Source: PFL25 sp046260155
GTDB taxonomy: Bacteria; Chloroflexota; Anaerolineae; Anaerolineales; UBA4823
Reading direction: 5' to 3'
DNA: 64,000 nt
NCBI GenBank assembly: GCA_046260155.1
Contig: JBJYXV010000020.1
Coordinates: 1-64,000 of the forward strand
The notes under the pieces were generated by a model. It worked only from the letters and a program-made list of their open reading frames with translations, had not been told where the DNA came from and ran no database searches. The position numbers were made by a program, and so were the translations under genes. Every line of letters starts with the position of its first letter. Positions within the stretch are counted from its first letter, which is position 1. Positions 45,770-53,988 of this stretch are shown piece after piece.

Positions 45770-45798
45770 ATTTTAGCACGGCAATCCTGCTTTGTCAA
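45770..45798 (-). promoter_or_regulatory. Strong sigma-70 promoter between groEL and rnj
   Basis: On the minus strand TTGACA (45798-45793), a 17-bp spacer and TAAAAT (45775-45770) preceded by TGC, an extended -10. A 9-bp inverted repeat flanks the promoter core (CAAAGCAGG at 45757-45765, CCTGCTTTG at 45786-45794), touching the -35 and the start site, so it could be an operator. Confidence 0.72.
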
Positions 45799-45849
45799 AA
45801 TGAAAATCAGGCAAGGCAGGCCATTTTAAGCTTGGCTCACCTCGCCTGA
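45797..45849 (-). terminator. Intrinsic terminator after groEL
   Basis: Ten-bp stem with one G-U pair (arms at 45840-45849 and 45807-45816) enclosing a longer partly paired loop, followed on the minus strand by TTTTCATTTT. It lies 25 bp after the groEL stop codon. Its T-tract touches the -35 of the next promoter. Confidence 0.75.
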
Positions 45850-45874
45850 CTTGGGTTATTATCAACTAATCGGT

Positions 45875-47506
45875 CTAGTATTCCGGCATTGGTGGAGCAG
45901 GAGGAGCTGATTCTTCCGGAACATCAGTGATCAGGGCTTCAGTGGTCAAGATCATTGCAGCGATCGAGGCCGCATTTTCTAATGCGCCGCGTGTAACTTT
46001 CGCCGGGTCAATGACACCGTCTTTGACCATGTCAACCAGCTTTTCGCTGATCACATTGTAGCCAATATTTAGATTTTTCTTTGCTTTCTGTTCCCGGCGT
46101 ACATCTTGAAGGATAACCGATCCATCTTTACCAGCATTCTCCGAGATCTTGCGCAGGGGAACTTCCAACGCTTTGCGGACAATCGTGACACCAACCTGGG
46201 CATCTTCGTTATCCATGGTCAACTCATCAATGGCGGTCATGGCATTGATTAATGCAACACCACCACCAGGAACGATGCCATCTTCAACCGCGGCTCGAGT
46301 AGCTGAAAGAGCATCTTCGACCCGATGCTTTTTCTCCTTGAGCTCAGTTTCAGTGGCGGCACCGACACGGATTATGGCTACACCACCAGATAATTTTGCG
46401 AGTCTTTCCTGGAGCTTTTCGCGATCGTAGTCACTCGTGCTTTTGTCGATTTCAATACGAATCTGCTCGATGCGGCCTTTAATCTGAGAGGTCTCACCAC
46501 GACCACCCACAACGGTGGTGTCGTCTTTGGTAACCACGATCTTCTCGGCCTGCCCAAGATCGACGATTTCGGTGGTTTCCAATTTCCGGCCGGTTTCCTC
46601 GGAAATAACGGTTGCGCCGGTCAATATGGCGATATCTTGCAGCATTGCCTTGCGGCGGTCACCGAAACCAGGGGCTTTGACGGCCACGACGTTGAGCATA
46701 CCGCGTAGCTTGTTGAGCACCAGGGTTGCCAGTGCTTCGCCATCAATATCTTCAGCAATGATTACCAGCTCGCGTTTGCCAACCTGCACCATTTTTTCAA
46801 GTACAGGAACGATGTCAGTCGCAGCGGAAATTTTCTTGTCATGAACCAAGATGTAGGGTTCTTCGACATCTGCTTCCATTGCTTCGGGATTGGTGATGAA
46901 GTATGGAGAAATATATCCACGATCAAACTGCATACCCTCGACGTACTCGGTTTCGAATTCCAAACCTTTGGATTCTTCAACGGTGATTACGCCATCTTTA
47001 CCCACTTTATCCATCACATCAGCGATTAACTCGCCGATTGTCCGGTCTTGGGCGGAAATTGAGGCGACATTGGCAATTTCGTCTTTGGTAGTGACTTCAA
47101 TGGCTTGTTCTGAGATTTTATCAGCGACAGCCTTTGTGGCTGCTTCAATACCCCATTTCAACAGCATAGGATTGAAACCTGCAGCCAAATTCTTCATCCC
47201 ATCGGTAACGATGGAGTGAGCTAATACGGTTGAAGTTGTTGTGCCATCGCCTGCGATGTCATTGGTCTTCGTCGCAGCTTCCTTGAGCAATTGGGCGCCC
47301 ATGTTCTCAAACGGCTCTTCAAGTTCGATTTCCTTGGCAACCGATACACCATCATGGGTGATCGTTGGAGAACCGAATTTACGATCAATCGCAACATTTC
47401 GACCTTTTGGTCCCAATGTGGTTACGACTGATTTTGCCAGCACATCCATACCACGTTGCAGGTTACGGCGTGCATCTTCTGAAAATGTAATTTGTTTAGC
47501 AGCCAT
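45875..47506 (-). CDS. groL: Chaperonin GroEL (60 kDa)
   Basis: ATP-driven folding chamber working with GroES. The 543-residue sequence is full length: KSVVTTLGPKGRNVAIDRKFG and NDIAGDGTTTSTVLA form the nucleotide site, and AAVEDGIVPGGGVAL is the signature. The C terminus ends in a Pro-rich ESAPPAPPMPEY instead of the common GGM repeats. AAAGGAG precedes the ATG. It follows groES by 33 bp in one operon under a CIRCE-controlled promoter. Confidence 0.97.
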   Translation of the reverse strand: MAAKQITFSEDARRNLQRGMDVLAKSVVTTLGPKGRNVAIDRKFGSPTITHDGVSVAKEIELEEPFENMGAQLLKEAATKTNDIAGDGTTTSTVLAHSIVTDGMKNLAAGFNPMLLKWGIEAATKAVADKISEQAIEVTTKDEIANVASISAQDRTIGELIADVMDKVGKDGVITVEESKGLEFETEYVEGMQFDRGYISPYFITNPEAMEADVEEPYILVHDKKISAATDIVPVLEKMVQVGKRELVIIAEDIDGEALATLVLNKLRGMLNVVAVKAPGFGDRRKAMLQDIAILTGATVISEETGRKLETTEIVDLGQAEKIVVTKDDTTVVGGRGETSQIKGRIEQIRIEIDKSTSDYDREKLQERLAKLSGGVAIIRVGAATETELKEKKHRVEDALSATRAAVEDGIVPGGGVALINAMTAIDELTMDNEDAQVGVTIVRKALEVPLRKISENAGKDGSVILQDVRREQKAKKNLNIGYNVISEKLVDMVKDGVIDPAKVTRGALENAASIAAMILTTEALITDVPEESAPPAPPMPEY

Positions 47507-47539
47507 AGAATCTAGCTCCTTTTCTCTTTTCTAATGATT

Positions 47540-47833
47540 TTATTCAACTATTGCTAATAGATCGCTTTCACGAAGGATAAGTACTTTCTTTCCTTCCAAC
47601 TTGATCTCTGTGCCTGAATACTTGGCAAACAGCACTTTATCTCCCTCTTTGACATCCAGAGGAATCCGTTTTCCGTCATCATCCCGATCACCGGGGCCGG
47701 TAGCCAAGACTTTTCCTTTCTGGGGTTTTTCCTTTGCAGTTTCCGGCAGGACAATGCCGCCTGAGGTCATTTCTTCCTGTTCTTCGGGCTCGACCACGAC
47801 GCGGTTTCCTAACGGTTTTATTGAAATCGACAT
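47540..47833 (-). CDS. groS: Co-chaperonin GroES (10 kDa)
   Basis: Lid of the GroEL chamber, 97 residues. The mobile loop region EEMTSGGIVLPETAKEKPQKG and the KEGDKVLFAKYSGTEIKL segment are standard. The start at 47833 is chosen: GGAGG lies just upstream and the family sequence begins there. The frame extends 16 codons further, toward the CIRCE element, but that extension lacks family similarity. First gene of groES-groEL. Confidence 0.97.
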   Translation of the reverse strand: MSISIKPLGNRVVVEPEEQEEMTSGGIVLPETAKEKPQKGKVLATGPGDRDDDGKRIPLDVKEGDKVLFAKYSGTEIKLEGKKVLILRESDLLAIVE

Positions 47834-47888
47834 ACTTGCCTCCTTGCAAAATTGGATATGGTGTTTTGTATGGTTACACACATACGAG

Positions 47889-47915
47889 TTAGCACTCGAA
47901 TGAGTAGAGTGCTAA
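47889..47915 (-). promoter_or_regulatory. CIRCE operator of groESL
   Basis: Perfect CIRCE: TTAGCACTC, nine bases, GAGTGCTAA. It lies between the groES promoter and the start codon, so HrcA binding would block transcription at normal temperature. It matches the operator upstream of hrcA in both arms. Confidence 0.97.
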
Positions 47916-47925
47916 CTCGTTGGGG

Positions 47926-47954
47926 ATCATACCCGAGTTTTTATGGAATGTCAA
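47926..47954 (-). promoter_or_regulatory. Promoter of groESL
   Basis: On the minus strand TTGACA (47954-47949), a 17-bp spacer and TATGAT (47931-47926). Predicted start near 47919, just before the CIRCE element. Confidence 0.85.
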
Positions 47955-47999
47955 GAGGATTTTTGTGGATGGGGTTGGAGAAAGCTGTAAAAGGACAAA

Positions 48000-49355
48000 T
48001 TATGGTGTGGGTGAAGGCTGTGGGTTTGTTCTCTCTGTCACCAGGGAGCATATTGCGATATTTTCATCGATGATCTGATTAAGAGTCGGATCTTCAGGGA
48101 AAGCTGCGCGTACTTCATCCAATACCTCGAGCGCTTCCGGGCAATAGTTCTGCCCGGGGCGACTGAGTGCAGCGAGCACCGAGCCATATTGAGCATAATA
48201 AAATGCAACTGTCCCAGTGGTAAGCGGTAATCCAGTGACAGCAACCCCTTCACCCATCAATTCTTGCGCAACTTGATTTTCTTCAGGGCTGCAGCCTCGA
48301 ACTGCGCATTTCAACACCGGTTGTGCTCCTTCATAATTTCGTGCCTTGGTGTAAATAATCCCCAGTTGCCCGTATGTGTTGGGGTTATAAGGGTTGATGC
48401 GGATTGCTTTCTCTGCGTTGAGCGCAGCCACGAAGAACTCCCCATCGCGCGAATAGGTCTTGGCGATTTCGACAAAAGGCACCGGATCCTGGACGCCCAG
48501 CTGTTCATTGATTTGGGCTGCTTTTTCAAATTCCTCCAGGGCTCGATTGTGAACTTCTAGACTGCGGAAATTTCGTCCGATGAAAATATAAAGAAAAGTC
48601 AGATTCGGGTTGAGAGTTGCAGCTTCACGATATTTTTCGATCGCCAGGCGGTACTGGCCTAAAGACTCAAGTACATATCCGTACACCCGCTGGACGTCCA
48701 TTAATTCACTGTCGATTTCGACTGCCTGCTTGATAGTTTCCTCAGCCTGCGCCCATTTCTGCTGGTCGACGAGGATTTCAGCCAGGAATGCGAGTGCTAG
48801 CGCATTTTCATTGTCCAGCTGCAAAGCCCTGATCGCAGCAGACTCGGCATTGTTGAGGGCAGCCTGGCTCTCCTCTGGAGGTACCAGCAGATTTGAGGCA
48901 TACCAATCCAGGACAAAAGCGCGTACCGCTTGAACCTCGGCATTCTCCGGGTCAATCGCGGTGGCTTGATCGATGGAATCTAAAGCTTCAGTCAATCGAT
49001 CATATCGATCCTCTTCGGTGCTGAGCAAGCTGGAGGAGTAAGTTTGGATGCGGGCTAATTCGGCCCAGGCATGCACATTATTAGGTTCAACAAGGACTGC
49101 TTGCTGGTAGGCATCAATAGCTGCCCCTAAGGCTCCAGCGAAAAACTGGGCTTCGGCTTCCTTGATATAAGAATTCGTACTGCGAGTTGGGGTTGGCGTG
49201 GGTTGAAATAGAGGTTGGACTTCTCCACGGTCGATACTCATCAGAATCCAAATGCCGCCCATAATGAGAGCAAGCAGGATGATCACACGATATGGGTTGA
49301 GGCCTCGTTTTTCCGGGCGAAAATGTGGTCGATCTCCAGTGAGATGTCTATCCAT
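48000..49355 (-). CDS. Membrane-anchored TPR-repeat protein (paralogue 2)
   Basis: A 451-residue protein: a short charged N terminus, one membrane helix (NPYRVIILLALIMGGIWIL, about residues 21-40), a Thr/Pro hinge (PTPTPTR) and then TPR units through most of the chain (for example AIDAYQQAVLVEPNNVHAW and AIEKYREAATLNPN). Late in the chain CAVRGCSPEEN carries two cysteines. Close in layout to the gene upstream, so the pair is a tandem duplication. Probably an extracytoplasmic scaffold; function unknown. It ends 45 bp before the groES -35. Confidence 0.8.
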   Translation of the reverse strand: MDRHLTGDRPHFRPEKRGLNPYRVIILLALIMGGIWILMSIDRGEVQPLFQPTPTPTRSTNSYIKEAEAQFFAGALGAAIDAYQQAVLVEPNNVHAWAELARIQTYSSSLLSTEEDRYDRLTEALDSIDQATAIDPENAEVQAVRAFVLDWYASNLLVPPEESQAALNNAESAAIRALQLDNENALALAFLAEILVDQQKWAQAEETIKQAVEIDSELMDVQRVYGYVLESLGQYRLAIEKYREAATLNPNLTFLYIFIGRNFRSLEVHNRALEEFEKAAQINEQLGVQDPVPFVEIAKTYSRDGEFFVAALNAEKAIRINPYNPNTYGQLGIIYTKARNYEGAQPVLKCAVRGCSPEENQVAQELMGEGVAVTGLPLTTGTVAFYYAQYGSVLAALSRPGQNYCPEALEVLDEVRAAFPEDPTLNQIIDENIAICSLVTERTNPQPSPTP

Positions 49356-49364
49356 AAGCGTGGC

Positions 49365-50624
49365 CTAAGGAGCTTCGCTTTCCTGAGTTGGTTCCTCAAC
49401 AGGGGTTTCCGCGATGCCTTGCTGGCATAGGATCAGTCCCTGCTCGGCATTGTAAACATTAATTTCATCTTCCGGCACCCCGCTGCGAATTGCCTGGAAG
49501 ATGGGGACTGCTTCTTCACATCGATCGGATTTCGCTAATGCCAGCCCGAAAATAGCATAAAACTCTGCAACGATTCCATAATCCAATGGCAGACCTTCAA
49601 TGACCGTACCGTCTTCCAAAGTACCACCCCGAATAGCAAACCCTAATTCCTGTATGGCTTCAGGTAGCTGGTTGTTTTTGTAATACATCACCCCCAGGTT
49701 GCCATGCAACCGGGGGTTCTCTGGTTCGGTCTTTACGGCTTGATCTGCATATTGAACAGATTGGCTGAAATCACCCACTGTTGAATAGGTGCGGGAAATC
49801 TCGTATGGTGCAGTGGGATCGGTGGGGTTGAGAGCATAAGCCTGGAGATAGGCTTGGACAGCCTGGTCGTACTCGTTGATCAGATAATAGTTATACCCGA
49901 GAGCAAGGTGAAGATCTGCGATTTTATCATTGATCGCCAGGGCAGCATTATATTCCTGGATAGCTTCAAGAAAATTTCCTGTATTCCAAAGCACATAACC
50001 CCGCGCCCGACGGGATTCCATCAAGGCAGGATTAAGGTTCATTGCGGTGCGTGATTCCTCTGCTGCCTTATCGATGGCATTAATATCGCCCTGGCCTGCA
50101 ATTACCTTATCCATCAGGATCTCTGCGTAGACAGCGTGAGCCAGAGCATTCTCCGCATCTATCTCAAGAGCAGATTTAACAGCTGCTTCTGCTTGCGTGT
50201 AATCACCAATGAAATCCAGTGACCAGGCTTTAAGGGTGTGAGCGAGAGGGTTGTTGTTATTCAGGATCAAAGCACGCTCTGCATTTTCGAGCGCATCTTC
50301 ATATTTGCCAATGTATATCTGAGCCCTAGCCATGGAGAGATAAACGGAAGGATTGTCCGGGTTTACCTGGATGGCATCTTCATAAGCAGTGATCGCCTGG
50401 GAATATTTGGCATTTTCATAGAGCAGATCGGCTTCACTGATATATGATTCGGGGTCCCGGGTGGGGGTGGCTGTGGGAATGAAAAGAGGGGGAGTAGCAG
50501 GGACTACGACCTGGTTCACGTAAAGTGCACCCCCAATGAGAATCAAGAGCAAGATCACACGCCATGGATTCGGTCGGCGCGATCTTTTCTTCTTTAAATT
50601 CCATTTGCTGCCTTTCAAGTACAT
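49365..50624 (-). CDS. Membrane-anchored TPR-repeat protein (paralogue 1)
   Basis: A 419-residue protein with the same plan as its downstream neighbour: basic N terminus (KKKRSRRPNPWR), one membrane helix (VILLLILIGGALYVNQVVV), hinge PTATPTRDPESYISEAD, then about eight TPR units, each with the A..A...YP-type spacing (for example AITAYEDAIQVNPDNPSVYL). The C terminus is Pro/Glu-rich. The gap to the next TPR gene is nine bases. Role unknown; protein-protein scaffolding outside the membrane is likely. Confidence 0.8.
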   Translation of the reverse strand: MYLKGSKWNLKKKRSRRPNPWRVILLLILIGGALYVNQVVVPATPPLFIPTATPTRDPESYISEADLLYENAKYSQAITAYEDAIQVNPDNPSVYLSMARAQIYIGKYEDALENAERALILNNNNPLAHTLKAWSLDFIGDYTQAEAAVKSALEIDAENALAHAVYAEILMDKVIAGQGDINAIDKAAEESRTAMNLNPALMESRRARGYVLWNTGNFLEAIQEYNAALAINDKIADLHLALGYNYYLINEYDQAVQAYLQAYALNPTDPTAPYEISRTYSTVGDFSQSVQYADQAVKTEPENPRLHGNLGVMYYKNNQLPEAIQELGFAIRGGTLEDGTVIEGLPLDYGIVAEFYAIFGLALAKSDRCEEAVPIFQAIRSGVPEDEINVYNAEQGLILCQQGIAETPVEEPTQESEAP

Positions 50625-50674
50625 AATCTGATCTTACCATTTTGGGAGAACGAGCGTCAAGATTAGGTCTAACC

Positions 50675-50703
50675 TTGCCATTCTAACTCCTCGGGGCTAG
50701 AAT
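50675..50703 (+). promoter_or_regulatory. Promoter of trmD (probably leaderless)
   Basis: TTGCCA (50675-50680), a 17-bp spacer and TAGAAT (50698-50703), followed by only six bases (GGGAGG) and the ATG. The A of ATG should be +1, so the GGGAGG would not be in the RNA. Confidence 0.65.
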
Positions 50704-50709
50704 GGGAGG

Positions 50710-51441
50710 ATGAAGATTAATGTTTTCACATTATTTCCCGAGGTTTTTCGCCCTTACCTGGATACCAGCATCCTGCGGCGGGCGATTCAAAATCAGCTGG
50801 TAAAGGTTTATCTGAATAATATACGGGATTGGACCGCAGATCGGCACCATATCACCGACGATACCCCTTATGGGGGTGGGGGAGGAATGATCATGAAACC
50901 TGAACCAATATTCACCGCGGTTGAAAGAGTCCTTGGGGAGGATTTTAAATTTCCAATTATTCTGCTGACCCCGCAGGGGCGCTTGTTTGATCAGTCAGTG
51001 GCACTTGAACTAAGCCGCCATCGGGAGCTAGCGTTAATCTGCGGGCGCTATGAAGGAATAGATGAACGAGTTAGAGAGCACCTGGTAACTGATGAGATCT
51101 CAATAGGAGACTATGTGCTCAGCGGTGGAGAATTGCCAGCCATGGTAATGATAGATTCAATCGTGCGCTTGTTACCCGGGGCTCTGGGTGATCCCACGGG
51201 AGCTCAGGATGACTCGCATTCATTTGGGCTGCTTGAATACCCTCATTACACCCGGCCAAATGATTTCCGGGGTTGGGAGGTTCCTGATGTGTTATCTTCA
51301 GGCGATCATGCCCGCATAAATCAATGGCGACGGGAACAGGCTTTATTACGCACTCACAAACGCCGTCCAGATTTATTGCAGAAAGCTGAATTAAGCGAAG
51401 AAGATCGTAAATTTCTGGATTCACTTGACACGCCTGATTGA
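50710..51441 (+). CDS. trmD: tRNA (guanine-N1)-methyltransferase TrmD
   Basis: Methylates G37 of tRNAs with SAM, preventing frameshifts. The 243-residue protein has the trefoil-knot SPOUT signature LICGRYEGIDERV, YVLSGGELPAM and YPHYTRPNDFRG, all diagnostic of TrmD. The usual neighbours rplS and rimM are absent here; an RluA-type synthase starts four bases after the stop. The promoter sits so close to the ATG that the message looks leaderless. Confidence 0.96.
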   Translation: MKINVFTLFPEVFRPYLDTSILRRAIQNQLVKVYLNNIRDWTADRHHITDDTPYGGGGGMIMKPEPIFTAVERVLGEDFKFPIILLTPQGRLFDQSVALELSRHRELALICGRYEGIDERVREHLVTDEISIGDYVLSGGELPAMVMIDSIVRLLPGALGDPTGAQDDSHSFGLLEYPHYTRPNDFRGWEVPDVLSSGDHARINQWRREQALLRTHKRRPDLLQKAELSEEDRKFLDSLDTPD

Positions 51442-51444
51442 GCA

Positions 51445-52215
51445 GTGAATCTTAACCTTCGCCAGGGAATGAGTGGCGATTTGAATCAAATCGCGATCAT
51501 TTGGTGCGACGAAGACTTGCTGGTGATAGATAAACCGGCGGGAATGCTGGCATTACCAGATGGTTACGATCCTTCCTTACCCCATGTAAAATCTGTATTA
51601 TCCCCAAGATACGGACCGCTCTGGATCGTTCACCGCCTCGACCGTGAAACCAGTGGATTAATGGTCCTTGCACGCAATGCTGCCTCCCATAAAGATTTAA
51701 ACACCCAATTTCAAGAACGTAGGGTGAAAAAGATTTATACAGCCATTATCATTGGAAATCCTGTATGGAAACAAAAAAGGCTGGATAAACCATTAACGCT
51801 GAATGTTGGTCGGCGGCATCGTACCAGGATCGATTTGGAAAATGGTAAGCATTCGGAAACCCTGATAACAGTTCGTGAAAGATTAAAGTATTACTGCCTG
51901 GTCGATGCAGAACCTGAGACTGGCCGTAGGCATCAGATCAGGGCACATCTTGCTGGAGAAGGATATCCAATTGTCTGCGACAGCCTGTATGGAAAGCAAA
52001 AAGCACTGCTCCGCTCGGATATCAGCTCCCGGTACCAGGCAGGTTCCTCTACAAACGATACGTTGCTGGCACGCACTGCCCTGCACTCCAGTTCAATTAC
52101 CCTGGATCACCCTGGAAGCCAGCAGAGGTGTAAATTCGAATCCAAAATCTCGTCTGATCTTGAATTAACCCTGGAATTTCTAAGGGATAGCATTCCTGAT
52201 TTAAGAGGAAAATGA
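51445..52215 (+). CDS. RluA-family pseudouridine synthase
   Basis: Isomerises uridine to pseudouridine in rRNA or tRNA. The 256-residue protein has the catalytic motif HRLDRETSG (Asp66) and the family blocks DKPAGM and TGRRHQIRAHLA. There is no N-terminal S4 domain, as in RluA/RluE-like short members. The target site cannot be told. Starts at GTG 51445 or ATG 51469 are possible; both lack a good ribosome site. Probably cotranscribed with trmD. Confidence 0.9.
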   Translation: MNLNLRQGMSGDLNQIAIIWCDEDLLVIDKPAGMLALPDGYDPSLPHVKSVLSPRYGPLWIVHRLDRETSGLMVLARNAASHKDLNTQFQERRVKKIYTAIIIGNPVWKQKRLDKPLTLNVGRRHRTRIDLENGKHSETLITVRERLKYYCLVDAEPETGRRHQIRAHLAGEGYPIVCDSLYGKQKALLRSDISSRYQAGSSTNDTLLARTALHSSSITLDHPGSQQRCKFESKISSDLELTLEFLRDSIPDLRGK

Positions 52216-52265
52216 ATTTTCCTGTTAAATCTTTATTAGAACGGATTGCGTGATTCGGGGTTTGC

Positions 52266-52294
52266 TTGACGTTCAATAAGTGACGTGGTATTAT
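52266..52294 (+). promoter_or_regulatory. Promoter of the hrcA-dnaK operon
   Basis: TTGACG (52266-52271), a 17-bp spacer and TATTAT (52289-52294) preceded by TGG, an extended -10. Start of transcription predicted near 52301, a few bases before the CIRCE element. Confidence 0.85.
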
Positions 52295-52308
52295 CAATAA
52301 TGCACCCT

Positions 52309-52335
52309 TTAGCACTCTCGTAATGAGAGTGCTAA
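52309..52335 (+). promoter_or_regulatory. CIRCE operator of the hrcA-dnaK operon
   Basis: Perfect CIRCE: TTAGCACTC, nine bases, GAGTGCTAA. It sits just after the predicted transcript start and 15 bp before the hrcA start codon, giving autorepression by HrcA. Confidence 0.97.
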
Positions 52336-52350
52336 AATATAGGAACGCAT

Positions 52351-53382
52351 ATGAGTCTTGACGAACGACAGAAGCTGATTCTCGCTCTGGTTATCCGAGA
52401 TTATATTGACAATGCCCAACCGGTGGGTTCGAAAACACTTGTTGATAAATATGGGCTGAATTTCAGCCCAGCGACCGTACGTAATGAAATGGTTGCATTG
52501 ACTGAGGCGGGTTTCCTTTACCAACCCCACACCTCGGCGGGGCGGGTTCCAACGGAGGAAGGTTACCGGTACTTTGTACGCCAGCTGATGGGGCAAACCG
52601 ATCTTGCACCCCAAACCAAGCGGATGATCTCGCACCAGTTCTACCAGGCGGGTCAAGATATTGACCATTGGCTGCGTTTAGCGGCCTCAATACTTGCCCA
52701 CCAATCGCAAGCCGCCTCAATTGTCACAGCTCCGTACCCTGAAAAAGCCAGATTCAAGCACATCGAGCTGATTTCCACAATTGGCCGACAGGTGTTGATG
52801 GTATTGGTCTTGAGTGGGGGAGATGTCCGCCAGCAGGTGTTATCCCTCGCTGAACCGGTCCCTCAATCAACGCTGAGCACTTCAGCAGCTCAACTCAACC
52901 AGCTTTGCCAGGGGTTGAACAAGGAAGAGATCGCCGCACTGGCTCTCCGAATGGATGCTCTCGAACAAGATCTGTTGAACCTGATTGTGGAGGAGATGGA
53001 ACGGTCTGGGGCAATATTGGATGGAGAGGTGTACCGGGATGGGTTGACCAACGTGCTCGCAGAACCCGAGTTTGCCGAGATCGCCTTAGCGCGCAGAGCT
53101 CTCAGAGTTTTTGAAGAACGGGCATTTCTCCAGGATTTGTTATCTAGCACAATCTTAACCACCAATGTTGGCGGAATCCAGGTGTTAATCGGCGGTGAGG
53201 GAAATTGGGAAGAATTGCGAGAATGTTCGGTTATATTGGGACGTTATGGAGTTCCCGGATTGGCAACCGGTACTCTCGGTATTCTCGGCCCGATTCGTAT
53301 GTCCTATGGGCATAGCATCTCGACAGTTCGTTTCGTGGCAGATCTGTTAAGCAACTTGGTTGTTGAATTGAATGTAGGATGA
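52351..53382 (+). CDS. hrcA: Heat-inducible transcription repressor HrcA
   Basis: Repressor of class I heat-shock genes that binds CIRCE and needs GroEL for activity. The 343-residue protein has the winged-helix N terminus (YIDNAQPVGSKTL..SPATVRNEM..LTEAGFLYQPHTSAGRVPTEEGYRYFV), the central GAF-like domain and the C-terminal LGPIRMSYGHSISTV. It is first in the dnaK operon and controlled by its own operator. A matching operator precedes groES. Confidence 0.96.
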   Translation: MSLDERQKLILALVIRDYIDNAQPVGSKTLVDKYGLNFSPATVRNEMVALTEAGFLYQPHTSAGRVPTEEGYRYFVRQLMGQTDLAPQTKRMISHQFYQAGQDIDHWLRLAASILAHQSQAASIVTAPYPEKARFKHIELISTIGRQVLMVLVLSGGDVRQQVLSLAEPVPQSTLSTSAAQLNQLCQGLNKEEIAALALRMDALEQDLLNLIVEEMERSGAILDGEVYRDGLTNVLAEPEFAEIALARRALRVFEERAFLQDLLSSTILTTNVGGIQVLIGGEGNWEELRECSVILGRYGVPGLATGTLGILGPIRMSYGHSISTVRFVADLLSNLVVELNVG

Positions 53383-53941
53383 GTGGGAGATCAAGCGAAA
53401 TTCAGCGAACCAGAGNNNNNNNNNNNNNNNNNNNNNNNNNNNNNNNNNNNNNNNNNNNNNNNNNNNNNNNNNNNNNNNNNNNNNNNNNNNNNNNNNNNNN
53501 NNNNNNNNNNNNNNNCAGCAATCTCAAGAATACCTGGATGGCTGGCAGCGGGAAAGGGCGGAATTTGCCAATTATAAGAAACGGAAGGAAAAAGAAAGTC
53601 AGCTGCTCCAAAACAATATCTCTGGAAATATCATCCGAAAATATCTGGATATTGTGGATGATCTTGAGAGGGCACTTCAGAACCAACCAGAGGAGGGTGA
53701 AGGCGCCTCATGGGCAAAAGGGATTGAATTGATCTATCGGAAGTTCCTGAGTGCATTAGAGGCAGAAGGTGTGGTGCCGATGAAGGTGAAAGGGCAGCAG
53801 TTTGATCCGAATCTGCATGAGGCGATATCTCTGGAACCAAACGAGGAATATGAAAGCGGGCAAATTATTGAGGTTCTCCGCAACGGATACTTGATCGGCG
53901 ATAGAGTAATTAGACCTGCATCGGTTCGCATCGCGCAATAA
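53383..53941 (+). CDS. grpE: Nucleotide exchange factor GrpE, interrupted by an assembly gap
   Basis: Releases ADP from DnaK. The N terminus (11 codons if GTG 53383 is the start; ATG 53379, overlapping the hrcA stop, is an alternative in another frame) is separated from the rest by 100 Ns. After the gap, frame 2 reads YLDGWQRERAEFANYKKRKE, the dimerisation helix, then IVDDLERAL and the beta-wing with MKVKGQQFDPNLHEAI and GYLIGDRVIRPASVRIA. The frames on each side cannot be joined because the gap length is unknown. The true gene is expected to be intact. Confidence 0.88.
53416..53515. other. Assembly gap of 100 Ns
   Basis: Exactly 100 N bases inside grpE, the conventional length for a gap of unknown size. 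The real number of missing bases is not known, so distances across this point should not be trusted. Confidence 0.99.
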
Positions 53942-53988
53942 TTAATGATTTCATAATGGCAATTGGACAATAAACGGAGGAATATTCA

